Assembly: GCA_965279065.1 (NCBI GenBank)
Contig: OZ257134.1
Location: 3,534,001-3,598,000, forward strand
Length of the DNA stretch: 64,000 nucleotides
Source of the DNA: JAKAXS01 sp965279065
GTDB lineage: Bacteria; Pseudomonadota; Alphaproteobacteria; Rhizobiales; Hyphomicrobiaceae
Direction: 5' to 3'
Below, piece by piece: positions 1 through 8,526 of the stretch. The position numbers and the translations under genes were made by a program. Every line of letters starts with the position of its first letter. The stretch's first letter is position 1. The notes under the pieces were generated by a model, which did not search any database, was not told the DNA's origin, and saw only the letters and a program-made list of their open reading frames with translations.

Positions 1-136
1 CTGGCTGGAACGTCGGATACGGTCGCAGCTTGTCAAGTTGATGCTCGAGCCGTAGATAGTGGCTCAGTCGTTGCCGGCATCAACAAGGCGGGGAGGTCTC
101 ACAGCGTAGCAATATGCAAGAGTCCGCGGTCCCAAC
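1..136. other. left-edge stretch before hisH, no supported gene
   Basis: No complete gene is visible here. One forward frame is open from the window edge to a TAG at 53-55 and could be the last 17 codons of an upstream gene, but the piece is too short to identify. In LPS loci of this kind the gene before hisH is often the wbpG-type amidotransferase. That is context only; nothing in these bases shows it. Confidence 0.25.
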
Positions 137-766
137 GTGATATCAATCGTCAACTACGGCATCGGAAATATTGGTTCCGTTGCGAATATGCTAAGACATA
201 TCGGTGCTCAGCCGGTTGTCGCGTCCTCCGTCGAGGAGATCCTGAACGCCAGGGCCCTCCTGCTCCCCGGCGTAGGTTCATTTGGTGTCGCGATGGAGAC
301 CCTTCACCGTTTGGGCTTTGTCGATCCTTTGCGGCAGAAGGTGTTGGTCGAGCGCGTTCCAATTCTTGGCATTTGCCTCGGCATGCAATTGCTCAGCAAT
401 GGTAGCGAGGAGGCGCGTTCGAACGGCAACGCGCGTGGCCTTGGCTTCATCGACGCCGAATTCGTCAAGTTCTCATTTCCACCGAGATCACCGTTCAAGG
501 TGCCGCATATGGGTTGGAATACAATTTCTGTCACTCGCGACAATCCCTTGATCGAGAAGACGGAAGATGAGCAGAGGTTCTACTTCGTCCACTCGTACTA
601 CGCGCAATGCAATAATCCCGACGACGTAATCGCAACCTGCACTCATGGCAACGAGTTCGTCTGCGCCTACGGTCGCGGCAACATTGTCGGCACGCAGTTT
701 CATCCCGAAAAAAGTCATAAATTCGGAATGCGGCTACTACGAAACTTTGTGAAATTCGCATGCTGA
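137..766 (+). CDS. hisH: imidazole glycerol phosphate synthase subunit HisH, LPS-locus type (glutamine amidotransferase)
   Basis: Class I glutamine amidotransferase of 209 residues. The triad is visible: Cys80 in GICLGMQ, and His189 with Glu191 in FHPEKSH. The oxyanion-strand motif LLPGVGSFG is near residue 43. The start is GTG. In P. aeruginosa-type O-antigen loci a second HisH-HisF pair supplies ammonia to WbpG to make an acetamidino group on ManNAc3NAcA. The neighbouring UDP-ManNAc3NAcA genes make that role likelier than histidine synthesis. Its partner hisF, which overlaps its end, is broken, so this subunit probably has no cognate synthase here. It could pair with a chromosomal HisF elsewhere. 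Confidence 0.88.
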   Translation: MISIVNYGIGNIGSVANMLRHIGAQPVVASSVEEILNARALLLPGVGSFGVAMETLHRLGFVDPLRQKVLVERVPILGICLGMQLLSNGSEEARSNGNARGLGFIDAEFVKFSFPPRSPFKVPHMGWNTISVTRDNPLIEKTEDEQRFYFVHSYYAQCNNPDDVIATCTHGNEFVCAYGRGNIVGTQFHPEKSHKFGMRLLRNFVKFAC

Positions 767-1324
767 AACGTCGGCTCATTCCTGCTCTACTTTTGCGAAA
801 TGGGGCCTCGTAAAGGTTATGCGATAAGCCGGGCCGCGGTATGTCGGGATCCGCTGAATGCAATACGTACTTCAATGAGAAGGAAGTAGATGAGCTACTG
901 CTGCTGGACAGCACGGCATCGCGCGAAAAGCGCGAACCTGATTATTCTACGATCGAGGAGTTTGCCACGGAATGCTTCATGCCTTTTTGTTACGGCGGCG
1001 GAATAGCCACACTGGCTCAGGCTGACCGCAAGTTTTCTCTTGGCGTCCAAAAGTGAGTGTGCAGTCAGCGCCCCGCTACCAATCTAATATATCGGAGATA
1101 GCGAACAAGTTGGCAACCAGGCAGTATTGGCATCGCTCGATGTAAAAGCCAACTGGAGGGGTAAGCATCAGCTCTGGTTGGCAAACTCAATGACGTCAAG
1201 GACGCGGGGGCACAGTGCGGTTGCCACCGGGGCATTCTGCGTTTTCCAAAGCAAGCACAGAGCGGTGCTTATCAACTATCTTAGTTATGCGACCCTCGAA
1301 GCCCTTTTGGGCGCGGGGACATGA
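760..1324 (+). pseudogene. hisF: decayed hisF (imidazole glycerol phosphate synthase cyclase subunit, LPS type)
   Basis: An ATG at 760 overlaps the end of hisH and opens with a HisF-like start (MLKRRLIPALLLRNGA), then meets TAA at 811. HisF homology continues in changing frames: LVKVMR then a stop (807-827), DPLNAIRT (about 849-871), FNEKEVDELLLLD through ECFMPFCYGGGI (880-1053) ending at a TGA, and FGNQAVLASLDVKANW (about 1110-1160). Beyond about 1170 only scattered matches such as VLINYLSYATLEALLGAGT remain. At least three frameshifts, several stops and loss of the C-terminal half mean no functional TIM barrel can be made. Sequencing error could explain one shift but not the divergent tail. 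Confidence 0.85.
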
Positions 1325-1449
1325 TCACCATCGGCTAGAACGAGGAATGTGGGCAAAGTTCTTCGTTCTCGGGGACGACTCCGCGGCTGCTTGATACCAG
1401 GTCTCCGTATCGTGCGACCGAGCCTATGAGACTCGCTAAACGCCGGTGG

Positions 1450-1470
1450 AAAAAAAACTGACGCTCTCAG
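1450..1470 (-). terminator. weak terminator-like site after the acetyltransferase
   Basis: On the minus strand a short stem (CTGA/TCAG with a 5-nt loop) is followed directly by eight T residues, just past the stop codon at 1487. The stem is only 4 bp, so this is a weak candidate. The position and T-run suit the end of the leftward polysaccharide transcript. Confidence 0.35.
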
Positions 1471-1486
1471 ACGGCGGCCCCAGAGT

Positions 1487-2053
1487 CTAATCCACGACCG
1501 ACAGCGAGTCGTCCTGTTCGCGATAGCGTTCGCCGGTTCGGCGGCAGACCAGGGTTTCGTCCAGGATCTCCCCGGCCCGCGACACCCATCCGATGCGCCG
1601 CGCCGGCATACCCGCCATCAGGGCGAAGGCCGGCACCGGTTTTGTGACGACGGCACCGGCGGCGATCAGGCAGTACGCACCAAGCTCGTTGCCGCAAACG
1701 ATGGTAGCATTCGCTCCGATGGTGGCGCCGCGGCGCACGCGCGTCTCCCTGAATTCGTCCTTGCGTTCGAATTCGGCCCTGGGGTTCACAACGTTGGTGA
1801 AGACGCACGATGGTCCGCAAAAAACTCCGTCTTCGAGTGTCACGCCCTTGTAGAGCGAGACGTTGTTCTGGATCTTGCACGTGTCTCCGACGGTCACGTG
1901 CGGACCGATGACGACGTTCTGGCCGACCGTGCAGTTGCGACCAATCCGGCTTCCGGAAAGGATATGGCTGAAGTGCCAGATCTTGGTGCCTTCGCCGATC
2001 TGGACTCCGTCGTCGACGTAGGCGCTCTCGTGGACGAAATGGGGCTGGGTCAT
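1487..2053 (-). CDS. wbpD: WbpD-like UDP-2-acetamido-3-amino-2,3-dideoxyglucuronate N-acetyltransferase
   Basis: Left-handed beta-helix acetyltransferase of 188 residues with many hexapeptide turns (IGEGTKIW, IGRNCTVGQNVVIG, IGANATIVCG). WHFSHI is typical of the WbpD/WlbB group, which acetylates the 3-amino group of UDP-GlcNAc3NA using acetyl-CoA. I chose the ATG at 2053 because the upstream extension is Arg-rich and lies inside the neighbouring gene. It sits 13 bp after the wbpI-like epimerase in the same leftward transcript, and wbpA, wbpB and wbpE homologues lie on the rightward transcript of this locus. Exact substrate is inferred from that pathway set. Confidence 0.87.
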   Translation of the reverse strand: MTQPHFVHESAYVDDGVQIGEGTKIWHFSHILSGSRIGRNCTVGQNVVIGPHVTVGDTCKIQNNVSLYKGVTLEDGVFCGPSCVFTNVVNPRAEFERKDEFRETRVRRGATIGANATIVCGNELGAYCLIAAGAVVTKPVPAFALMAGMPARRIGWVSRAGEILDETLVCRRTGERYREQDDSLSVVD

Positions 2054-2066
2054 GGGTAGAACGTCC

Positions 2067-3143
2067 TCAAGTCGGCGTTTCGGAGAGAACTCTGGCGATC
2101 GCCTGCGCCGCCTTGCCGTCCCCGTAGGGCTGGGCATCCTCACCCTTGGTGCCGACGGCTTGCAGGACAGCCTCTGCTATGGCGCCACGCTCCGGAGGAA
2201 CCAACCGGTTCCAGCCCAGATCGACGAGTTCGCTCCATTCGGTCTCGTCTCGCAATGTCACACATGGCACCTTGTAGAAGAACGCTTCCTTCTGCACGCC
2301 GCCCGAGTCCGTGGCGATCACTGCAGCTTGCGACTCTAGCGCGACCATATCGAGATAGCCCAACGGAGACGTCGTCTTGACCTTGCTGAAGGCCATGCCA
2401 ACAGTGCCCATTCGCGCGGCAGTGCGCGGGTGCAGCGGCAGCACGACAGGTAGGTGCCCCGCCACGGCGTCCAACGCGGCTACGATGTTCTTGAGCCGTG
2501 ACAGGCTGTCGGTATTCTCCGCCCGATGAATTGTCGCCAGGACGTAGCCGCCAGGCTCGACACCCAGAGACGCGAGAATCGTGCTTTGGCTGGCGCGTTC
2601 GGAAAACTGCAGGGCAGCGTCGAGCATCACGTCGCCGACTTGGCTGACACGGCTGCCGCTGATCCCCTCGCGTTCGAGGTTCGACATGGCAACGTCCGTC
2701 GAAGCAAAAAGAACGTCGGATAGATGGTCGGCGACGACGCGATTGACCTCCTCGGGCATGGTGCGGTTGAAGGACCGCAGCCCGGCCTCGACATGTGCGA
2801 CGGGAATGTGCAGCTTGGCGGCCACGAGGGCGCCGGCCAGCGTCGAGTTGGTATCGCCGTAGACCAGAACGCAGTCGGGGCGCAGGGTTTCCAACACCGG
2901 TTCGAGCTTCTGAAGCATGGCGCCTGTCATCGCCCCATGCCCACCGCCATGGATCTCCAGATTGTGGTCGGGCTTCTTGATGCCCAGCTCGGTGAAGAAG
3001 ACGTCGGACATCTCGGCATCGAAATGCTGGCCGGTATGGATCAATACTTCTCGGACCGCGCCGGTCTCGGCGAGCGCCTTGCTGACAGGAGCTACCTTGA
3101 TGAATTGCGGTCGGGCGCCGACGACAGTGGCAATCGTCTTCAT
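2067..3143 (-). CDS. wbpI: WbpI/WecB-like non-hydrolysing UDP-N-acetylglucosamine 2-epimerase
   Basis: Protein of 358 residues with the family start (VVGARPQFIK), HTGQHFD, the VEAGLRS motif near residue 117 and TDSGGVQKEAF near 278. WecB epimerises UDP-GlcNAc to UDP-ManNAc, whereas WbpI acts on UDP-GlcNAc3NAcA to give UDP-ManNAc3NAcA. The neighbouring wbpD-, wbpA-, wbpB- and wbpE-like genes favour the WbpI role. It lies between a GT4 glycosyltransferase (42 bp upstream) and the acetyltransferase (13 bp downstream), so the four leftward genes likely form one transcript. A plain WecB activity cannot be excluded from sequence. Confidence 0.9.
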   Translation of the reverse strand: MKTIATVVGARPQFIKVAPVSKALAETGAVREVLIHTGQHFDAEMSDVFFTELGIKKPDHNLEIHGGGHGAMTGAMLQKLEPVLETLRPDCVLVYGDTNSTLAGALVAAKLHIPVAHVEAGLRSFNRTMPEEVNRVVADHLSDVLFASTDVAMSNLEREGISGSRVSQVGDVMLDAALQFSERASQSTILASLGVEPGGYVLATIHRAENTDSLSRLKNIVAALDAVAGHLPVVLPLHPRTAARMGTVGMAFSKVKTTSPLGYLDMVALESQAAVIATDSGGVQKEAFFYKVPCVTLRDETEWSELVDLGWNRLVPPERGAIAEAVLQAVGTKGEDAQPYGDGKAAQAIARVLSETPT

Positions 3144-3185
3144 GGTCTGGTTTCGCTCTGGACGAGGGGTTCGACAAAGGACGGC

Positions 3186-4307
3186 TTACCGGATCGACGG
3201 CAAAAATCTACTGTAGAGCTCTAGCAGCTTCTTTTCTTCCAGCCCCCAATTGTACCGCGCAAGAACCACACGCCGGCCATTCTCGCCCATGCGGCCAGCC
3301 AGGCTCGGATCCTCCACCAGGGTGTCGATCGCTGCCGCAATGGCACGCGGATCGGTGGGATCCACGCAAATCCCGCAATCGTTCCCTTCGATGATGTCGC
3401 GCCACAGGGGAAAATTCGAGGCGATAACCGGTAGTCCCGCCGACATGTATTCGAACATCTTGTTGGGCTGCGCGTGGATGTGATTGGGCTCAGGCAGAAA
3501 CGTGACAAGCCCAGCCGCCGATCGTCCAAGGACGCGGGCCACCCCCGTTCGCGATACAAACCCCAGCGCGTTCACATGCGGCCAACCGGGGGACCCCTCC
3601 ACCCGTGCCTTGACCTGTGCCTCCTGGAAGCCGCCGCACAGGTTCAGGCGCGCCCCCGATTTCGTCAACGCCAGCGCGGAGACGACCTCGCCGATCCCGC
3701 GAGCCGCCGTGATCCCGCCGACATAGGCGACCTCCCGCGCTTTGGCGTGGCCCGAAGTGTCGGCTTCCAGTTCTCCGGCCAGAGGAAAATTGTTGATGTC
3801 GACAGCTGCAGTATTCCTGGCAACAAACGTGTCGCGGATCGAGGGCGTTGCGGTGACCACGGCGTCGATACGTCCGCAGGCAAAGTGTTCAAAGCGACCG
3901 ACGATCATCGCGACGAATTGCCGAACGGTGGGATGGAGGTAGGTCTTGGACAGGATTTGGCTAGGCAGATCCTCGTGGGCATCAAAGATCACGTGCTTAC
4001 CGCGTCGCCTCAGTGCCAGCGCGACGGGCAGCAGCTCGGGATCATGCAAATGATAGACATCGCAGTCAAGCGACACGGCCTGGCTCATCACACGGCGCGT
4101 GGCGCCAAGCATGCGCGCCAGCCGTCCCCGCGACTTGCCGACATCGACGATCCCCACCCCGTCCCTTTGTTCCTCGCCCAGACCATCCGCGACGACCAGG
4201 ACGACCTGATGACCGGCCGCGGCAAGGCTGCGGCATTCCTTGAGGAAGATCCGCGTATCGTAGCGCGAATGTACCGACGTCAGGTGAGCGATGCGGAGGT
4301 GCGGCAT
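3186..4307 (-). CDS. glycosyltransferase family 4 (WbpH-like)
   Basis: GT-B glycosyltransferase of 373 residues. The N-terminal half carries YDTRIFLKECRSL and the VYHLHDPELLP motif. The C-terminal half has the family-1 nucleotide-sugar region PNKMFEYMSAGLPVIAS, including the conserved Glu of the E-x7-E type motif. No signal peptide is seen, so it should act on the cytoplasmic face of the membrane, adding a sugar to a lipid-linked glycan. The sugar and acceptor are unknown. It precedes the wbpI-like gene in the same direction; WbpH in P. aeruginosa occupies a similar context, which is the basis for the WbpH-like label. Confidence 0.85.
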   Translation of the reverse strand: MPHLRIAHLTSVHSRYDTRIFLKECRSLAAAGHQVVLVVADGLGEEQRDGVGIVDVGKSRGRLARMLGATRRVMSQAVSLDCDVYHLHDPELLPVALALRRRGKHVIFDAHEDLPSQILSKTYLHPTVRQFVAMIVGRFEHFACGRIDAVVTATPSIRDTFVARNTAAVDINNFPLAGELEADTSGHAKAREVAYVGGITAARGIGEVVSALALTKSGARLNLCGGFQEAQVKARVEGSPGWPHVNALGFVSRTGVARVLGRSAAGLVTFLPEPNHIHAQPNKMFEYMSAGLPVIASNFPLWRDIIEGNDCGICVDPTDPRAIAAAIDTLVEDPSLAGRMGENGRRVVLARYNWGLEEKKLLELYSRFLPSIR

Positions 4308-4402
4308 TCCTACGTGCTATCTCTGTCCGGGATATTGCAATCGATAACGAACCGTCCCGACGGCCGGACGCAGTCTTTCATGCCATGCCGACGCGGCATT
4401 AT

Positions 4403-5581
4403 TCATTGCGGGAGACCTGTCGTGCCATAGAGAGAAACGAGCTTCTCCCGCTCCTTTTCCCACACCAGTTCTCGGCCTGCCTCGCGCGCAGCTGATTTGA
4501 GCCGCGCTAATTCGTCCGGATGGGACGCCAGACCCGACATCACCGCGGCCAGCGCGGACGCATCGCCGGAGGGGAATATACGGCCGCATCTATACTCTCT
4601 GGCGACACGACTCATCTCTGGCAGGTCGGACACAATCACCGCGAGGCCGGCTTGAATGTACTCAAACAGCTTGTTTGGCAGAGAATGTATATGGCTGAGA
4701 CCGGATTTTTCAGTAGCAACCAGGCCAATATCGGCGCCTGAGACCCAAAGAGAGACCTCTCTAGGTGGCACCGGAGGCTTGAAGCGCAGCTTGGCGTTCA
4801 TCCCCTCGGGCAGTCTGGGGATTATCCAAGCTGGCAACGATGCCGAACCGACAAAAATCAAATAGGTCTCAGGTGGCAAATGGGGCAGCGCGCTCAATAT
4901 GCTCTCTACCCCTCGATGAGGAGCAATACCGCCGATAAATACAAAGATGGTGGCATTTCTGCTCAAATTGAATTCCGCCCGCAGATCGAACGGATTTTCT
5001 TCTCTTGCACGTTCTGGAATATTTCGGACCACCGCGGGGCGCCGCGATAGCTTAAGCCGTTCCTGCAACAAATCGGCTATGCCGTCGGAGACGGCAATAA
5101 CACCCTTTGCACGGCCAGCGAGAGGCTTCTCCATTATCAACGCGGCATTGAACAACAGTACTGAGAAGTTCCGCCGATGGCTGCCGTCCGCCCAGTACTC
5201 GTGACTGTCGTAAATTAAGGCGGCGCCCGTCAGGCGAGAAATGAGCCAGCCCAAGGGTAGCGCGTTCAGATCGTGTGCATGAACGACATTGGGTTTCATG
5301 CGCCAACCGCGCCAGATCATTCGACACGCGCACTCGACATACTTGAGCGCGAGTCCGGCAATGCCGAGTTTCAACACCCACGAGCGGATTGGCATGCGTG
5401 AAACGCTGACGCCGTCGACCAATTCTCGCGGGGGTAGGCCCCTGCCACCCATCGCGAAGACAGACGTCTGCCACCCATTCTGCGTAAGGGCCACGGTCTC
5501 CTTTAGAACGCGATAATCAGGACGAAAATCGTTCAAGACCAGATGAAGGGCCGCGCGCGCGGAAATCTTGTCATCAGCCAT
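4403..5581 (-). CDS. glycosyltransferase family 4
   Basis: GT-B glycosyltransferase of 392 residues from the ATG at 5581. The longer frame up to 5695 adds an uncharacteristic, low-complexity leader, so I rejected it. Seen are DYRVLKET near the start, VVHAHDLNALPLG, ALIYDSHEYW, and the nucleotide-sugar motif LPNKLFEYIQAGLAVIVSD near the C-terminus. Its architecture resembles the next gene downstream, suggesting paired transferases for successive sugars. It begins the leftward transcript, with 95 bp to the next gene. Donor and acceptor cannot be told from sequence. Confidence 0.83.
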   Translation of the reverse strand: MADDKISARAALHLVLNDFRPDYRVLKETVALTQNGWQTSVFAMGGRGLPPRELVDGVSVSRMPIRSWVLKLGIAGLALKYVECACRMIWRGWRMKPNVVHAHDLNALPLGWLISRLTGAALIYDSHEYWADGSHRRNFSVLLFNAALIMEKPLAGRAKGVIAVSDGIADLLQERLKLSRRPAVVRNIPERAREENPFDLRAEFNLSRNATIFVFIGGIAPHRGVESILSALPHLPPETYLIFVGSASLPAWIIPRLPEGMNAKLRFKPPVPPREVSLWVSGADIGLVATEKSGLSHIHSLPNKLFEYIQAGLAVIVSDLPEMSRVAREYRCGRIFPSGDASALAAVMSGLASHPDELARLKSAAREAGRELVWEKEREKLVSLYGTTGLPQ

Positions 5582-6112
5582 CGACGGACCTGGGTCTGTT
5601 CTAGAGCCAAGGTCAATACGCCAAATAATTTCAGTTGTCGAACTGACGCGTGGCCGGAGCCCTCTGTTGCTGGCCGGCCGAACCTGTAGCGCCACCCCCT
5701 GGTCCCGGCGGTCATCGCCGTCGCAGCTGAATCCAATTCTAAGGGCGCTTCATTTGTGCGCGTTCTCTTACCGTGTTCGGTTGGCCGTGTTTTCTGGAAT
5801 GGTAGGCTGTGCTCAAACGATTATATATCGCTCCATTCAAGATGTAGATCACCTGCCAGTCAGCAGCGTGACCAACCATATGGCAACTCGGAGAAACTGC
5901 GAGCCGACGAGCTGAGCCTGGCGAGGGGAATCGGCAGAACTGTTGCTACAATCAGACAGGCGGCCTCAAATTCCTTGCCATGACGAACGCGAGTGCGGTA
6001 TCGGTCCACCGCCCGATCGGGCGAGTTCATTTGGCTAGCGATTACAAAGTTTACGCCGATCAGCCGGCTGATGTCGCAGATGCCTCGATCAACCTCGGAT
6101 GAGGCGCCTGAA
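5582..6112. other. divergent intergenic region of the polysaccharide locus
   Basis: About 530 bp separate the leftward glycosyltransferase from the rightward wbpA-like gene. The part near 5740-5860 is richer in A and T (a TATATA stretch lies near 5823), so promoters for both transcripts probably lie here. I could not fix convincing -35/-10 pairs. Short open frames on both strands lack family features. Confidence 0.5.
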
Positions 6113-7414
6113 ATGAGCACAAGAGCTGTTGACGGAAACATTGCCCTGATTGGGCTGGGCTACGTCGGTCTGCCCCTGGCGGTCGAGTTCGGCAGAAAGC
6201 GCAACGTCGTTGGCTTTGACATCGATCAGGCTCGCATTGATGAACTGCGCAACGGCATCGACGCCACGCTCGAGGTCGATCACGACGAACTCTTGGCTGC
6301 ACGCCACCTGACCTTCACCAGCGATCCCGCCGAATTGGCAAGCTGCCGCTTCTTCATTGTCACCGTTCCCACCCCCATCGACAGTGCCAATCGCCCGGAC
6401 CTGAGCCCTCTCATCAAGGCCTCCACCACCGTCGGCAAGGTCATGCCGAAGGGCGCGATCGTGATCTACGAATCGACGGTCTACCCCGGTGCCACCGAAG
6501 AGGTTTGCGTCCCTGCCCTGGAAGCGGCGTCCGGCTTGAAATTCAATCGTGACTTCTTTTGCGGCTACAGTCCGGAGCGCATCAACCCGGCCGATAGGGA
6601 ACACCGGCTGCCGACCATCGTAAAGGTCACAAGCGGATCCACACCCGAAACGGCCGAGATCGTCGACGCACTCTACAGGCAGATCATCACGGCAGGCACC
6701 CACGTGGCCAGCAGCATCAAGGTGGCCGAGGCCTCCAAGGTGATCGAGAACACGCAGCGCGACCTCAATATCGCGCTGATGAACGAACTCTCCATCGTCT
6801 TCGCGCGCGTCGGCATTGACACGGCGGAAGTGTTGAAGGCCGCCGGAACCAAGTGGAACTTTCTCAACTTCCGGCCCGGTCTGGTCGGCGGACACTGCAT
6901 CGGCGTCGATCCCTACTATCTGACTCACAAGGCCGAGCAGCTCGGCTATATCCCCCAGGTCGTGCTCGCTGGTCGAAGGATCAATGACAACATGGGCCGC
7001 TACGTCGCGCGCAACACGATCAAGCTCATGCTGAAGAGCGGGGTCGACGTTCCGCGCAGCCGCATCGGCGTCATGGGCATCACCTTCAAGGAAAACTGTC
7101 CGGACATCCGCAATTCCAAGGTCGTCGATCTGGCACTGGAACTGAAGGAGCACGGTGCGTCGGTGGTCGTGGAGGACCCCCTTGCCAGTGCTGACGAGGT
7201 CAAGGATGATTACGGCATCGAGCTTGGAAATGTCTCCGCGGACGAACCGGTTGATGCCCTCATTGTCGCGGTCGGGCACAACGCCTACCGGTCATTGACG
7301 CCGGAAGACTTGAGGTCGCGTGTCCGTGGTAAGAGCCCCATTCTGGCCGACGTCAAGAGTCTCTATGATCGCCATGCGCTGGCCAAGCTGGGCTTCACGG
7401 TCTTCCGGCTCTAG
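6113..7414 (+). CDS. wbpA: UDP-N-acetylglucosamine 6-dehydrogenase, WbpA/TviB family
   Basis: Nucleotide-sugar dehydrogenase of 433 residues, a usual length for TviB/WbpA. The NAD-binding glycine motif LIGLGYVGLPLA lies near residues 12-23, VYESTVYPGATEEV near 120, the catalytic-Cys region RPGLVGGHCIGVDPYYL near 255-275, and the C-terminal MGITFKENCPDIRNSKV motif near 320. It oxidises UDP-GlcNAc twice at C6 to UDP-GlcNAcA, the first step to UDP-ManNAc3NAcA. The ATG at 6113 was preferred over upstream starts because it directly precedes the Rossmann fold. It leads the wbpA-wbpB-wbpE run, with 35 bp to the next gene. Confidence 0.92.
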   Translation: MSTRAVDGNIALIGLGYVGLPLAVEFGRKRNVVGFDIDQARIDELRNGIDATLEVDHDELLAARHLTFTSDPAELASCRFFIVTVPTPIDSANRPDLSPLIKASTTVGKVMPKGAIVIYESTVYPGATEEVCVPALEAASGLKFNRDFFCGYSPERINPADREHRLPTIVKVTSGSTPETAEIVDALYRQIITAGTHVASSIKVAEASKVIENTQRDLNIALMNELSIVFARVGIDTAEVLKAAGTKWNFLNFRPGLVGGHCIGVDPYYLTHKAEQLGYIPQVVLAGRRINDNMGRYVARNTIKLMLKSGVDVPRSRIGVMGITFKENCPDIRNSKVVDLALELKEHGASVVVEDPLASADEVKDDYGIELGNVSADEPVDALIVAVGHNAYRSLTPEDLRSRVRGKSPILADVKSLYDRHALAKLGFTVFRL

Positions 7415-7449
7415 AAGAAACCCCGTCAACGCACTGCGCAGGGACCAGG

Positions 7450-8502
7450 ATGATCACGCCCATAAAGGACCGGAAGATCCGCTTCGCGCTGGTGGGATGC
7501 GGTCGCATCGCAAACAACCACATCAATGCCATCAAGACGTTCTCCGATCGCGCGGAGCTGGTCGATGTCTGCGACGTATCGCCAGAGGCAGTCGCGGCTG
7601 CCGCGACATCGACCGGCGCAGCATCGCACACCAACCTTAAGGACATGCTGAAGGCTTCCAAGGCGGATTGCGTGGTGCTGACCACGCCGAGCGGCCTGCA
7701 TCCCTCGCAAACCATCGAAGTCGCGGCAGCTGGTTTCCACGTGATGACCGAAAAGCCGATGGCCACGCGCTGGAACGACGGCCTGGCCATGGTTGAGGCC
7801 TGCGACCGCGCCGGCGTGCAGCTGTTTGTCGTCAAGCAGAACCGCCGCAACGCCACGCTGCAGCTTCTGCGCAAGGCCATCGAGGAACATCGCTTCGGAC
7901 GCATCTACTCGGTCGCCATCAACGTGTTCTGGTCGCGACCGCAAGACTATTACGACAGCGCCAAATGGCGCGGCACGTGGGAGTTCGATGGCGGCGCCTT
8001 CATGAACCAGGCGAGCCACTATATCGATCTTCTCGATTGGCTGGTCGGCCCCGTCGAGAGCGTCATGGCCTACACGGGCACGCTGGCGCGCGACATCGAG
8101 GTCGAAGACAGCGGCGTCGCCGCATTGCGCTGGCGCAGTGGTGCCATGGGCACGCTCAACGTCACGATGTTGACCTACCCGAAGAACCTCGAGGGCTCCA
8201 TCACCATTCTGGGAGAGCGCGGGTCGGTGCGCATCGGCGGCGTGGCCGTCAACGAGATCCAGCATTGGGAGTTCGCCGACAAGCGGCCGGAGGACGATCA
8301 GGTCCGGCAATCGAACTACGAGACGACCAGCGTCTATGGCTTCGGCCACCCGCTTTACTATGACAACGTCATCAAATCGCTGCGCGGCGAAGCCAAGCCC
8401 GAAACCGATGGCCGAGAAGGACTGAAGTCGCTCGAACTGTTGATCGCCTTGTATCTGTCCGCTCGGGACGGCCGGCGTATCGCGCTGCCATTGCAGTATT
8501 GA
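7450..8502 (+). CDS. wbpB: WbpB-like Gfo/Idh/MocA oxidoreductase (UDP-GlcNAcA 3-dehydrogenase)
   Basis: Oxidoreductase of 350 residues with the Rossmann motif LVGCGRIANNH near residue 14 and the family EKP motif (MTEKPMA near 100). The C-terminal region with DGGAFMNQASHYIDLLDW carries the conserved catalytic His. WbpB oxidises C3 of UDP-GlcNAcA and works with WbpE, which recycles through glutamate/2-oxoglutarate. A good ribosome site (aggaccagg) precedes the ATG. Placement between wbpA- and wbpE-like genes supports the assignment over other Gfo/Idh/MocA activities. Confidence 0.9.
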   Translation: MITPIKDRKIRFALVGCGRIANNHINAIKTFSDRAELVDVCDVSPEAVAAAATSTGAASHTNLKDMLKASKADCVVLTTPSGLHPSQTIEVAAAGFHVMTEKPMATRWNDGLAMVEACDRAGVQLFVVKQNRRNATLQLLRKAIEEHRFGRIYSVAINVFWSRPQDYYDSAKWRGTWEFDGGAFMNQASHYIDLLDWLVGPVESVMAYTGTLARDIEVEDSGVAALRWRSGAMGTLNVTMLTYPKNLEGSITILGERGSVRIGGVAVNEIQHWEFADKRPEDDQVRQSNYETTSVYGFGHPLYYDNVIKSLRGEAKPETDGREGLKSLELLIALYLSARDGRRIALPLQY

Positions 8503-8526
8503 CCGCGGCATTGACCGGATAGGCCC

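Noticed and set aside
6089..7279. 396-residue minus-strand frame opposite wbpA
   Set aside because: Antisense to a gene with all family motifs; Asp/Val/Gly-rich shadow composition.
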